64,000 nucleotides of DNA from positions 1-64,000 of the forward strand of contig NZ_JAESVD010000009.1 in assembly GCF_016765635.1 (NCBI RefSeq), in the 5' to 3' direction. The stretch comes from Shewanella schlegeliana. GTDB taxonomy: Bacteria; Pseudomonadota; Gammaproteobacteria; Enterobacterales; Shewanellaceae. The stretch's first letter is position 1, and each line of letters starts with the position of its first letter. Both the position numbers and the translations under genes were made by a program. The notes below the pieces were generated by a model. It searched no databases, was not told the origin of the DNA, and saw only the letters and a list, made by a program, of their open reading frames with translations. This document shows, piece after piece, positions 32,416 through 41,745 of this stretch.

Positions 32416-34167
32416 ATGGACTTTCGCCTCATCACCCTCAGCTTTATGCTGTGGCTTTCGCCTGCGCATTCCTTAACTCTAGAGCAGCTAGACCAACTTA
32501 ATATCTCAGTATTTCAATATCCCAGTGAAGCGTTAAATAGCATTAATGAGATAGAACAAAGCCTCCATACTAATTTAAATCCTAACGCCACTGCGTTACG
32601 CATAAATGCATTTAAGTGCGAAACCTATCTACAACTTGGTGAGAATGCGGCTGCATTAAACTTAGCCCGGCTCAATCAAGCAAAAGCGAAGCAATTAAGA
32701 CTCGATGAAGCCCGCCCCTATTTTCTCAACTGTATGGCTCAGGCCTATCTGAATTATGGCAACTACCAGCAAGCATTACCGCTAATTCACTCGGCTATCG
32801 CCATGTCACGTCGCTTAGAGCAGCCTCAAGCACTCATTAATGGGTTATGGATCAGAAGTCAGCTTGACGCACAGGTACAACACAATAACACCGCAATTGA
32901 GGATCTACGCCTAGCGCTGGATCTCTACCCGCAAGTCAGTAAGCAAAATGAGCAGTGGTTGCTAACCCCCATTCCCTATTTAAATATTGCCATGGCGAAA
33001 TTGATGATAAGGGTGGGAGAACCCAAAGAGGCACGACTCTTCTTAGATAGAGCGCTAACAGATCCACTCTCGGGAGGAAAAATAGCCCTGAACTTGTCGA
33101 TAGATGCCGCTAAGATCGCTCAACTCAACCAGCAAACCGAGCTCAGAGAGGAGTACATTCAAGCTGCACGTAGCAAGCTAGCCGAGTTGGGCAGCTCATT
33201 TGAGCTCGCCAACGCCTATCAACAGATCGCCTTTATCGACTTTAGCAGTGGTAAATACAGCAGTGCAGAGCAGTTATTACGTCTCAGCATCAACACCTTC
33301 AAGAAAGAGGCGAATAACAATGCAACCATAGGGGCATTGCGTCTGCTGGCACAAGTCAATCTAGCTCAACACCAAGAGAAGTTAGGTCTTGAACAGATGA
33401 ACGAAGCGATTGGGATCGCGAAACAGAAGAAGCTATATACAGATCTTAAGCTCTGCTATGCCGTACTGGCAAAATACTTCGCCACAAAGCAGAATTATAA
33501 ACAGGCCTATGATTATCAGCAGAAGCAGTTTCAAGCGGCTGAAAATGAAACGCTATTTATTCAGAGTATCTGGCTCTCCTATTTAAAATCAGATCTGAGC
33601 CGTCAAAAGCAGCTCTCCTACGAACAACAAAAAGTCACTGCAACGGTAATGCCCAACCCGTTTTTACCTGACTCGGTGCTACCCGCTATATTGATTCTGT
33701 GTAGCTTTGCTACCTTTATCGCCTGGAGTCGTAAGCGCTCATCTAGAGCTAGCCAAGTAATTGATAAGTCCATTGCGATAAAGCCTAATTCGACAGGAGA
33801 GCAGAAGCTCGAAGAGATGCTCAATATCAGTAAGCAAGCGGGCTACCCTCTGTCATTACTGGTTCTCGATACCGGCGCAATGTTAAGTCGCGAGCTGCCA
33901 ACAATGATTGAGCAGTTAAAGGCAAAGTTGAGAGAGCAGGATCTAGTCCAATTAGGATCTGAAAAACAGCTGCTCATCATGTTGCCTCACACATCAGAAG
34001 TGAGGGCTAATAATGTCATTAAGCAGTTATCGGGAACCGTTGCGCTATGGAAAAGTGACTGTAAAATCAATATTGGCCTTGCTAGCATGCAGCAATTTGA
34101 CAGCTTACAGTCGATGATTAAGCGTGCCCAAATTAGTCAATTAAGAAGGCAAAAGCCTGTCAGCTAG
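32416..34167 (+). CDS. Periplasmic TPR protein with degenerate GGDEF-like cytoplasmic tail
   Basis: 583 residues from ATG 32416, which begins directly with a signal/anchor (MDFRLITLSFMLWLSPAHS). TPR-like helical repeats (about 20-400) precede one membrane segment (about 420-439). The C-terminal domain (about 460-583) follows the GGDEF pattern (LREQDLVQL.. LLIMLPHTSEVRANNVIKQL), but the signature GGDEF is replaced by GSEKQ near 514, so it should not make cyclic di-GMP. Likely a sensor in which the TPR part detects a periplasmic signal. The in-frame GTG at 32167 would add 83 residues. Confidence 0.75.
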   Translation: MDFRLITLSFMLWLSPAHSLTLEQLDQLNISVFQYPSEALNSINEIEQSLHTNLNPNATALRINAFKCETYLQLGENAAALNLARLNQAKAKQLRLDEARPYFLNCMAQAYLNYGNYQQALPLIHSAIAMSRRLEQPQALINGLWIRSQLDAQVQHNNTAIEDLRLALDLYPQVSKQNEQWLLTPIPYLNIAMAKLMIRVGEPKEARLFLDRALTDPLSGGKIALNLSIDAAKIAQLNQQTELREEYIQAARSKLAELGSSFELANAYQQIAFIDFSSGKYSSAEQLLRLSINTFKKEANNNATIGALRLLAQVNLAQHQEKLGLEQMNEAIGIAKQKKLYTDLKLCYAVLAKYFATKQNYKQAYDYQQKQFQAAENETLFIQSIWLSYLKSDLSRQKQLSYEQQKVTATVMPNPFLPDSVLPAILILCSFATFIAWSRKRSSRASQVIDKSIAIKPNSTGEQKLEEMLNISKQAGYPLSLLVLDTGAMLSRELPTMIEQLKAKLREQDLVQLGSEKQLLIMLPHTSEVRANNVIKQLSGTVALWKSDCKINIGLASMQQFDSLQSMIKRAQISQLRRQKPVS

Positions 34168-34180
34168 GACTGATAACCGA

Positions 34181-36004
34181 CTAGCCTTCAGCAAGGTAAT
34201 CGGCAATTTCATCTAAGAACTCACCACCAAAACGCTCGAGCTTTCGTTCACCGACACCATTTACCGCGAGCATCTCCCCCGGACTGGTTGGCAATATAGC
34301 TGCCATTTCCGCTAACGTTGCATCGTTAAAGACTAAGTAAGGCGGCACATCTAGCTCCTCAGCCAGTGTACGACGCAACAACTTAAGCCTAGCGAATAGC
34401 TTACGATCGTAATTTAGCGGCGCACGAGGATTTGAACCTCGACGCTTAGTGGTTTGAATCACGATTCTCGGCTCGGCAAGCAGTAACTCAACTTCCCCTT
34501 TTAGCACCGCCCTTGCCGATGGGTTTAATGTCACCGAAGAACCACGGGTAATATCTTGATTGGCGAGGCCTAAATGGATCAGCTGACGAATAACACTGAG
34601 CCAATGCTCATGACTCTTCTCCTTGCCAATTCCCCATGTCGATAACTTGTCGTGGCCACGCTCAATCACGGTCGCCGACTTTGAACCACGCAGCACCTCA
34701 ATCAAATGATTAATACCAAAGCGCTGACCAATTCGATAAATACAAGACAGCACTTTTTGTGCATCTTGAATCCCATTGTATTTCTTCGGCGGATCTAAAC
34801 AAATATCGCAGTTACCACAGGCCTTTTGCGCACTCTCATCAAAGTAATGCAGCAACACTTGGCGACGACAGGTCTGCGCCTCGGCAAAAGCAGCCATGGT
34901 ATTAAGCTTATGAAACTCTACCTGCTGCTGTGGCCCTGGCTCTGATTGCTCAATCAGATGTCTGACCCGGCCAATATCGGCAGGATCAAACAGCATTAAT
35001 GCCTCAGAATCTAAGCCATCTCGGCCTGCACGACCAGTTTCTTGATAATAGGCCTCTACGCTCTTAGGGATATCGTAGTGCACCACGTAGCGCACATTCG
35101 ACTTGTTAATCCCCATACCAAACGCCACAGTGGCTACCACTATGTCTAACTGATCTTTAAGAAACTTATCCTGAACTTCCGCACGCTCTTCTTGAGTCTT
35201 ACCCGCATGATAAGCCTCGGCTTGATAGCCCTGCAGGCGAAGACGCTCGGCGACCTCATCCACTCTGCGGCGACTACTGCAATAAACGATGCCACTACTG
35301 CCGTTTTGCGCTGCAATAAACTGACGCAATTGATTAGCAGCATTGAGCTTTTCAGCCACGGTATAGCGGATATTGGGGCGGTCGAAACTGGTCAGTAAAG
35401 AGTGTGGCGTAATGGTTAGTCGTTCACAGATATCGGTTCGCGTTGCCTTATCAGCTGTCGCTGTCAGTGCCATAATAGGCACCTGAGGAAACTGCTGCCG
35501 TAAACGGCCTAATGCGGCATATTCAGGCCTAAAGTCATGCCCCCACTGGGAGATACAGTGAGCCTCATCGATAGCAAACAGCGAGACATTGAGCTCATGT
35601 AGCCTGTCGATAAAACTCGCCTGTAGCAGACGCTCCGGTGACACATACAGCAGCTTAAGCTCGCCATAGCGCATCTTTTGTAGCACCTGCAGACTCTCCT
35701 CTCTTGGTTGCGAGGAGTTTAGGTAAGCAGCCGAGACACCAGTCTGGATAAGACTGTCCACCTGATCTTTCATCAAGGAGATCAAGGGAGAAACCACCAC
35801 TGTCAGGCCCGGCAAGACGAGAGCGGGTAATTGATAACACAGGCTCTTACCGCCACCAGTTGGCATGATCACCAGACAGTCTTGTCCCGCACAGATCTGC
35901 TCAATCACCTCCCTCTGACCCTCTCTGAAAGTACGGTAACCAAATACCGACTGAAGGGTGGAAGATAACTGATCGACTGAATTATCGAGCGCGGCCTGAT
36001 CCAT
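34181..36004 (-). CDS. recQ: ATP-dependent DNA helicase RecQ
   Basis: 3'-5' helicase of recombination and repair; 607 residues. Visible motifs: Walker A MPTGGGKS, DEAH box AIDEAHCISQWGHDFRPEY, TATADKAT, QETGRAGRDG, a zinc-binding CxxCxxC region (CGNCDIC), the RQC domain, and a C-terminal HRDC domain (about 525-600). Gene order recQ / yigI-type thioesterase / rarD resembles E. coli, without pldA. Confidence 0.97.
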   Translation of the reverse strand: MDQAALDNSVDQLSSTLQSVFGYRTFREGQREVIEQICAGQDCLVIMPTGGGKSLCYQLPALVLPGLTVVVSPLISLMKDQVDSLIQTGVSAAYLNSSQPREESLQVLQKMRYGELKLLYVSPERLLQASFIDRLHELNVSLFAIDEAHCISQWGHDFRPEYAALGRLRQQFPQVPIMALTATADKATRTDICERLTITPHSLLTSFDRPNIRYTVAEKLNAANQLRQFIAAQNGSSGIVYCSSRRRVDEVAERLRLQGYQAEAYHAGKTQEERAEVQDKFLKDQLDIVVATVAFGMGINKSNVRYVVHYDIPKSVEAYYQETGRAGRDGLDSEALMLFDPADIGRVRHLIEQSEPGPQQQVEFHKLNTMAAFAEAQTCRRQVLLHYFDESAQKACGNCDICLDPPKKYNGIQDAQKVLSCIYRIGQRFGINHLIEVLRGSKSATVIERGHDKLSTWGIGKEKSHEHWLSVIRQLIHLGLANQDITRGSSVTLNPSARAVLKGEVELLLAEPRIVIQTTKRRGSNPRAPLNYDRKLFARLKLLRRTLAEELDVPPYLVFNDATLAEMAAILPTSPGEMLAVNGVGERKLERFGGEFLDEIADYLAEG

Positions 36005-36165
36005 AGTGAACCTGTGTTAAAAATAGGGTCGACTATTCTAATTGAGCGTGAGGCTATTGTCTCTCTAGATTGTCGTTACTGAATAAATTTTGAGCTTGCA
36101 TCATCCTATCTATTAGCGATAGATTAAATACTCTAATAGGATTACTTATGACATAGGGACGCTAA

Positions 36166-36630
36166 ATGAGTCAGCAAATTCAGCAAGAAACATTACGTAG
36201 AGTCGCCGAGATTTTTGACCAGCACGTCCCGTTTCATAACCTATTGGGTATGGATATTAAGCGCTACGATATGGATGGCGTCGAGATTCAAGTGACCATG
36301 AAGCCTGAGCTGATTGGTAATATCCACCAGCAGATCCTCCATGGTGGAGTAACGGCAACCGTGCTTGACGTTGTTGGCGGCCTCACCGCTTTTTCTGGCC
36401 TAGTTGCCAGTCGAGATGATTGGACAATTGAGGAGCTAGAACAGCGGATTAAAACCTTAGGTACCATAGATCTGCGAGTGGACTATTTACGCCCCGGTCG
36501 TGGCGAAATTTTTACAGGCACAGGTACGGTAATCCGTGCTGGCAATCGGGTATCGGTTTCTAGGATGGAGCTTCACAACGAAAAAGGTGACCATATCGCT
36601 TTTGGTACAGGCACTTACATGGTGGGCTAA
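36166..36630 (+). CDS. YigI-family hotdog thioesterase
   Basis: 154 residues, single hotdog fold of the PaaI/YigI type: HQQILHGGVTATVLDVVGGLTAF contains the catalytic-helix HGG motif, and a second conserved strand DLRVDYLRPGRG follows. It likely hydrolyses an acyl-CoA; substrate unknown. E. coli yigI has the same size and sits between rarD and recQ too, supporting orthology. Confidence 0.85.
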   Translation: MSQQIQQETLRRVAEIFDQHVPFHNLLGMDIKRYDMDGVEIQVTMKPELIGNIHQQILHGGVTATVLDVVGGLTAFSGLVASRDDWTIEELEQRIKTLGTIDLRVDYLRPGRGEIFTGTGTVIRAGNRVSVSRMELHNEKGDHIAFGTGTYMVG

Positions 36631-36797
36631 TCCATAGTGATTAGCCATCGCTAACCTTTTCAACGGCTGTCAGTATAACTTTCCTCTCTGTCAGTTTGGC
36701 ATAACAGCAACCAACCCAACGAAAGCACTTGGTCGGCTTGAGTCTGTTGCTCTGGGGGACTACAATCTGCGGCTACTTTCCTATTTAGCACATTCCA

Positions 36798-37685
36798 ATG
36801 CAAGAAATTGAATACCGTAAAGGCATAGTCTATGCAATTTGCGCCTATACACTTTGGGGATTTGCCCCCATTTATTTTAAATTGCTTGATAACGTCTCTG
36901 CTGCCGAGATCTTGCTACACCGAGTGATCTGGTCATTTTTCTTTGTCACTATTTTAATCGCGCTATTTGGTGGTTTTGCTCGTCTACGTCACCTACTTAA
37001 GCAACCCAAGCAGCTTGCGGTACTGTGCGTAACTTCACTGCTTATCGCAGGCAACTGGCTACTATTCATCTGGGCGGTCAACAACGACCATATGCTCGAC
37101 GCCAGTTTAGGTTACTTCATTAACCCCTTGGTGAATGTTAGCTTAGCGATGATATTCCTCGGCGAACGCTTGCGTAAACTACAATGGGCAGCAGTCGCAC
37201 TTGCAGCAACTGGCGTCATGATCCAGCTGATCTCTTTTGGCTCTATTCCGCTAGTGTCACTGGGTCTTGCCTGCTCCTTTGCCTTTTATGGTCTGCTACG
37301 TAAAAAAGTCAACGTGGATGCCAAGACAGGCCTATTGGTTGAGACTGCAATTTTACTGCCTATCGCACTCGTCTATCTGTTTGCTAACGTCGGTGATTCA
37401 CTCACCCACTTAATAAACAATGATCTACAGCAGAACCTATTACTTATGGCTGCGGGTGTTGTTACTACGGTACCGTTGATCTGCTTTGCCTCCGCTGCCG
37501 TTAGGATCCCATTTTCAATGCTGGGCTTTTTCCAATACATAGGCCCAAGCATCATGTTTATCCTTGCTATCGTCTTGTTCAACGAACCTTTCGATGCAGA
37601 AAAAGGCATTACCTTCGCTTTCATCTGGGCGGCACTGTTTCTGTTCACGATCGATATGTTCTATAAACGAAAGCCTAAGCTATAA
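36798..37685 (+). CDS. rarD: EamA-family permease RarD
   Basis: 295 residues with ten membrane segments in two EamA-type halves, beginning RKGIVYAICAYTLWGFAPIYFKLL, the RarD signature. Named from chloramphenicol-sensitivity work in Pseudomonas; substrate unproven. It is convergent with the 37725 gene and shares its terminator. Confidence 0.9.
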   Translation: MQEIEYRKGIVYAICAYTLWGFAPIYFKLLDNVSAAEILLHRVIWSFFFVTILIALFGGFARLRHLLKQPKQLAVLCVTSLLIAGNWLLFIWAVNNDHMLDASLGYFINPLVNVSLAMIFLGERLRKLQWAAVALAATGVMIQLISFGSIPLVSLGLACSFAFYGLLRKKVNVDAKTGLLVETAILLPIALVYLFANVGDSLTHLINNDLQQNLLLMAAGVVTTVPLICFASAAVRIPFSMLGFFQYIGPSIMFILAIVLFNEPFDAEKGITFAFIWAALFLFTIDMFYKRKPKL

Positions 37686-37693
37686 CGCCTAAC

Positions 37694-37726
37694 AAAAAAG
37701 CGAACCTTATTTGGGTTCGCTTTTTT
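37694..37726 (+). terminator. Bidirectional terminator between rarD and the 37725 gene
   Basis: Stem GCGAACC / GGTTCGC flanked by six A and six T residues. It works on both strands, and the stop codon of the convergent gene overlaps its T run. Confidence 0.9.
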
Positions 37727-38237
37727 ATCGCTGTCGACTCAACAACTTATCCGGCTCTTGTAGACTCAAAATGATCCAGTATCCACGTAGTGTTGGGATC
37801 ATCACCAAATTTTGTTCTTCGCTCATTGCGACAAAGGCTTTTTGTTTATTAGACAATCTAAACCAACCTAATTGATAACCAGCCATCCCGACACCATTTT
37901 GGCGAAAATCGAGTTTTAAATCGGGCTCCCGCTGCCAGTCGAGACGTTTAATGCCTTTTATCTCCACCTCAGAAAGTGGCAGAGTCATCGGATAAAAGGG
38001 GACATCAAGGGTTAACATCTCCTCGCCAATAATCAGTTTAGAATCATCTGCCTTATAGAACACCCAACTGAACGCAAACAGTGTGAGCATGAGTAAACCA
38101 ATGCTAATGATTTTACTGATATTGGGGAGCGTACTGAAGTAGATAAAAGTCAACAAGCCGACTAAAATCGCAAACAAAGCAATGAAGCTCCAGTAACCCG
38201 TCGACGTGAGTGGTGCCAGTGCATAAACCTGAGACAT
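37725..38237 (-). CDS. Membrane protein with PH-like domain
   Basis: 170 residues: two membrane segments (about 15-35 and 41-61), then a soluble region resembling bacterial PH domains (SKLIIGEEMLTLDVPFYPMTLPLSEVEIKGIKRLDW, then GYWIILSLQEPDKLL). Function unknown. The PH-like call rests on pattern only. Confidence 0.6.
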   Translation of the reverse strand: MSQVYALAPLTSTGYWSFIALFAILVGLLTFIYFSTLPNISKIISIGLLMLTLFAFSWVFYKADDSKLIIGEEMLTLDVPFYPMTLPLSEVEIKGIKRLDWQREPDLKLDFRQNGVGMAGYQLGWFRLSNKQKAFVAMSEEQNLVMIPTLRGYWIILSLQEPDKLLSRQR

Positions 38238-38251
38238 GGGCGCTCCTAATT

Positions 38252-38679
38252 ATACCAATCAGTATAAATATTTGGTCGCTCAGCGAGAGTTTAGCGGCAC
38301 TGAGACAAGGTCATTAAGTGCTCCTCGGTAACTGCTCCTGCGTTACTCTACCTCCTATATCCATATAGTCGTGCTTTAATGACATTCACCACATCTGACC
38401 TCCATGGATGGAGGAAATGTCTTATGTATGTCTGGAACATACAAGACCATGTGGTTTGCAACGAGTGAAGAGCATAGTTGAACTAGGGTTAAGCTCCCTC
38501 TTTGTTTATTAAGAGTCACAGTATCAGAGCCGCTAAAACTCGCCATTCTGGAGCGTTTTTGGCTGCCTACTTCTGCGTTGAACAACTTCACAAGGGAGCA
38601 ACCATTCTTTCAGTTATTCGCCTTGAATTAGTTTGCCAAAAACGTTCTGAGTAGACCAACTTCTTATACTGATTGGTAT
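38252..38679. mobile_element. MITE-like element, copy 1 (428 bp)
   Basis: Bounded by perfect 16-bp terminal inverted repeats, ATACCAATCAGTATAA on the left and its exact complement on the right. Shares most of its length with the element at 57787-58101, but carries two extra segments of about 50 bases. One of these (about 38395-38450) contains small hairpins. Inside, a segment near the left end (GCGAGAGTTTAGCGGCACTGAGA) recurs inverted with few changes near 38522-38545, so the element can fold back. It encodes no convincing protein. It fills the gap between the PH-like gene and argA. No target duplication could be assigned. Confidence 0.8.
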
Positions 38680-38748
38680 TAGCTATGGCATCCAGATTTT
38701 TAGATGGCAACACTCTCTGTCAGCCTGTAAACCCTTCCTCCACATGAC

Positions 38749-40068
38749 TTATAAGTCTAGCGCTAATATCTTCGATTTGCGTTGATAGTTATACAGTTGC
38801 TTTTTCTTCTCTGGCAGCGCTTCGACCTCGACCATATTAAATCCATGCTCCAAGAACCAGTGAATACTGCGGGTCGTTAACGCAAACAAGCGCGAATAGC
38901 CTCTCACTCTTGCCTGACCAATAATATTTTGCAGTAGCAAGCTGCCTCTATCGGCATCGCGATAATCAGGATGCACCACAAGACAAGCAAACTCGCCCGC
39001 ACTATCCTCTTCAAATGGATAAAATGCCGCGCAGCCAATAACCAAGCTATCGCGCTCAATCAACATAAACTGCTCGATCTCCATCTCTAGCTGCTCGCGT
39101 GAACGCCGCACTAAGATCCCTTTCTGCTCTAGCGGACGAATGAGGTCTAATATGCCACCGATATCGCTAATCGTTGCTCTACGCAGGCGTTCGGCGCTTT
39201 CGGTCACAATCTGCGTGCCGATACCATCGCGGGAGAAGAGCTCTTGCAACAGCGCACCATCGTCGAGATAGCTAACAAAGTGGCAGCGACTGACCCCATT
39301 ACGACAGGCATCGATACTGGCCTCCAAGAAAGCCTTAGTGCCAACACATAATGGAGAGACCTCGGGGAATTCATTTAATATTTTTTGCGCTTCGGTGGGC
39401 ATCAACTCCGGGACAACCTGACCATCGCTATCCAAAATACCTTTCTGAGCGCTAAAGCCTATCATCTTGTCTGCTTTGAGTTTTATTGCAATCTGGGTGG
39501 CAACCTCTTCAGCAGTAAGATTAAAGCTCTCACCCGTCACTGAGGCCGCTACAGGGCCAAGTAATACGATACCACCACTGTCGAGCTGACGCTTAAGGCC
39601 CTGACTATCGATACGACGCACCTTACCGCTAAGGCAATAGTCGACACCATCCTCGACTCCCAAAGGCTGAGCAATCACAAAATTACCACTGATCACATTG
39701 ATCTGCGCGCCCTGCATAGGCGTGTTACTTAGGCTCATCGATAGCCGTGCAGTAATATCCAGATGCAAGCCTCCAACCACTTGCTTGATGACTTTAAGCG
39801 CATCTTCTTCAGTAACTCTCACGCCATTATAATATTCGGCAGCCAAACTGCGCTCGGCCAACGCTTCATCGATCTGCGGCCTAGCACCATGAACAAGCAC
39901 TATCTTGATCCCAAGGCTGTGCAGTAGCGCAATATCGTTGATGATGGCGCGAAACTGTTGCTGTGCGATAGCCTCGCCAGCCAACATCACGACGAAAGTT
40001 TTCCCCCTATGGGCATTCACATAGGAAGCGGAATGACGAAATCCATCAACAAGTTCTGTGGTACGCAC
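38749..40068 (-). CDS. argA: N-acetylglutamate synthase
   Basis: ArgA makes N-acetylglutamate, first step of arginine synthesis. The 439-residue protein has an amino-acid-kinase-like N-terminal domain (about 20-280; [23 protein letters not shown]), which binds arginine, and a C-terminal GNAT acetyltransferase domain (about 290-435; [18 protein letters not shown]). Two ARG boxes lie about 80-120 bases upstream, consistent with ArgR repression. Confidence 0.97.
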   Translation of the reverse strand: MRTTELVDGFRHSASYVNAHRGKTFVVMLAGEAIAQQQFRAIINDIALLHSLGIKIVLVHGARPQIDEALAERSLAAEYYNGVRVTEEDALKVIKQVVGGLHLDITARLSMSLSNTPMQGAQINVISGNFVIAQPLGVEDGVDYCLSGKVRRIDSQGLKRQLDSGGIVLLGPVAASVTGESFNLTAEEVATQIAIKLKADKMIGFSAQKGILDSDGQVVPELMPTEAQKILNEFPEVSPLCVGTKAFLEASIDACRNGVSRCHFVSYLDDGALLQELFSRDGIGTQIVTESAERLRRATISDIGGILDLIRPLEQKGILVRRSREQLEMEIEQFMLIERDSLVIGCAAFYPFEEDSAGEFACLVVHPDYRDADRGSLLLQNIIGQARVRGYSRLFALTTRSIHWFLEHGFNMVEVEALPEKKKQLYNYQRKSKILALDL

Positions 40069-40148
40069 GCTAAATCACCTTAAAATAAATAGATATTCAC
40101 CCGAACGACTAATCTTCACCGACTCAGTCAGCAACTTCAAGCAATCAT

Positions 40149-40187
40149 ATTGCATTTAAATTCACTTAAAAAGCATTTATTTTCACT
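40149..40187 (-). promoter_or_regulatory. Two tandem ARG boxes (ArgR operator)
   Basis: TGCATTTAAATTCA (40151-40164) and AGCATTTATTTTCA (40172-40185) each match the ARG box pattern TGAAT-n4-ATTCA closely. They start 21 bp apart, the usual spacing of paired 18-bp boxes with a 3-bp gap. Confidence 0.75.
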
Positions 40188-40324
40188 TCAGGTGTTTTAT
40201 TGAGTTTTACGCAGGCTGGTTTATCGCTGTGATGTAACAAACAAAGGAGAGAGTACTCATAGATACAGAGCATCAACTTGATGATTATGAGAGGGGAAAG
40301 GCGAGAAAACAGTGAATTTCAGAC

Positions 40325-40355
40325 AAAAAAAAGCCTCTATAAATAGAGGCTTTTT
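40325..40355 (-). terminator. rpmB-rpmG terminator
   Basis: Stem GCCTCTA / TAGAGGC with A runs and T runs on both sides; on the minus strand it ends in eight T residues, 21 bases after the rpmG stop. It separates the ribosomal-protein operon from the argA control region. Confidence 0.9.
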
Positions 40356-40375
40356 CCAGATGCTTAAACAAGTAA

Positions 40376-40549
40376 TTACTTGATTTTAGCTTCTTTGTAC
40401 ATAACGTGCTGACGAACAACTGGATCAAATTTCTTGATTTCCATTTTTTCAGGCATGTTACGCTTGTTTTTTTCAGTCGTGTAGAAGTGACCAGTGTTAG
40501 CGCTAGAAACTAGCTTGATCTTCTCACGATTACCTTTAGCTTTAGCCAT
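40376..40549 (-). CDS. rpmG: 50S ribosomal protein L33
   Basis: 57 residues, [20 protein letters not shown]... ending MYKEAKIK, typical L33. It lacks the zinc CxxC pairs, so it is the zinc-independent form. It lies six bases after rpmB. Confidence 0.96.
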   Translation of the reverse strand: MAKAKGNREKIKLVSSANTGHFYTTEKNKRNMPEKMEIKKFDPVVRQHVMYKEAKIK

Positions 40550-40555
40550 GGTTTA

Positions 40556-40792
40556 TTACACCTTCTCGCCGCGGGCACGAAGTTCAGCAACAACAACTTC
40601 AATACCTTTCTTATCGATGATACGCATACCTTTAGTAGATACACGTAGCTGTACGAAACGCTTCTCGTCTTCTAACCAGAAACGGTGGTTCTGTAGGTTA
40701 GGTAAAAAACGACGACGCGTTGCATTCTTCGCGTGCGAACGGTTGTTACCAACCATTGGTCGCTTGCCAGTTACTTGGCATACTCTTGACAT
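40556..40792 (-). CDS. rpmB: 50S ribosomal protein L28
   Basis: 78 residues, starting [21 protein letters not shown] and including [21 protein letters not shown], classic L28. Ribosome site GGAGAG upstream. First gene of the rpmB-rpmG operon. Confidence 0.97.
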   Translation of the reverse strand: MSRVCQVTGKRPMVGNNRSHAKNATRRRFLPNLQNHRFWLEDEKRFVQLRVSTKGMRIIDKKGIEVVVAELRARGEKV

Positions 40793-40880
40793 GTCAATCT
40801 CTCCAAAACAATATTTAACGCTCGAGCATTAATGCACCTCGAACACGGCCGTCGCCTGAGGCACACAACAGAGGGCGCAT

Positions 40881-40909
40881 TTTATACAGGATCTAAAATC
40901 AAAGATCAA
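40881..40909 (-). promoter_or_regulatory. rpmB-rpmG promoter
   Basis: Minus strand -35 TTGATC (40904-40909), 17-bp spacer, -10 TATAAA (40881-40886), followed by a GC-rich discriminator (ATGCGCCC) as in growth-regulated ribosomal promoters. Confidence 0.7.
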
Positions 40910-40916
40910 GGGATAG

Positions 40917-41594
40917 TTAATCTATCCATCCCCGTTCAGCAAAAGAAACGATCTCTCGATCGCCCACAACCATATGGTCCAACAAGGGAACATCGATGGT
41001 TTGTAGGGCTTGTTTCAATCGCTCAGTAATTCGTCTATCGGCTGTACTAGGCTCTGCAATTCCAGAGGGATGGTTGTGACACACGATCACAGCCGCAGCC
41101 TTTCTTTCAAGCACCAAGCTCACCACATCACGCGGATAAACCGATGCCGAATTGATGGTCCCCCTAAATAATTCAACGAATTGAATCACTCTATGCTGAC
41201 TATCTAACAGTAAAATAGCGAACACTTCGTAGGCACGATCAGACAATTGTCTCATTAAATAGTCCCGAGTTAAATCAGGATCAGATAAAATTTTTCCTCT
41301 TTGTAGTTTTTCTTGCGAAATTCGCGTGCCTAACTCCACTGCAGCCTGCATTTGCGCGAACTTAACAGGACCTATTCCATCTAGTCGACAAACTTGCGTC
41401 TGAGACGCGTTAAGCAAGCCTCTAAGGCCGCCAAACTCATTTATCATGGTTCTCGCCAGCTCTACAGCAGTAAAGCCTTTTAAGCCCACTCTGAGCAAAA
41501 CTGCTAATAATTCAGCATCAGATAACTGTTTTACCCCTTGGCTCAATAATTTTTCTCGCGGCGCCTCGCCCTCAGGCCAATCCTTTATCGCCAT
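40917..41594 (-). CDS. radC: RadC/JAB-domain protein
   Basis: 225 residues with helix-hairpin-helix at the N terminus and a JAB/MPN-type metal site, CHNHPSGIAEPSTADRRIT, near the C terminus. Named for DNA repair, but a true repair role for RadC is disputed. Located between rpmB and the divergent coaBC gene, the same order as in E. coli. Confidence 0.95.
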   Translation of the reverse strand: MAIKDWPEGEAPREKLLSQGVKQLSDAELLAVLLRVGLKGFTAVELARTMINEFGGLRGLLNASQTQVCRLDGIGPVKFAQMQAAVELGTRISQEKLQRGKILSDPDLTRDYLMRQLSDRAYEVFAILLLDSQHRVIQFVELFRGTINSASVYPRDVVSLVLERKAAAVIVCHNHPSGIAEPSTADRRITERLKQALQTIDVPLLDHMVVGDREIVSFAERGWID

Positions 41595-41745
41595 ACAACC
41601 TCCCTGTTGTTTTTATTATGTTTGAGTATGGTCTAGATTTTCTGAAGTTGTTCATCACCATTTTGCAGTTTGTGATATCTTAGCCCAACCTCTGCTGCGT
41701 GATGAAAACCATCATCGCCAACATGATTATGAAAAAGAGTTAAGT

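Noticed and set aside
38376..38591. A 71-codon minus-strand frame inside the first MITE-like element
   Set aside because: It is not kept in the second copy, which has deletions across it, and it has no protein-like motif.
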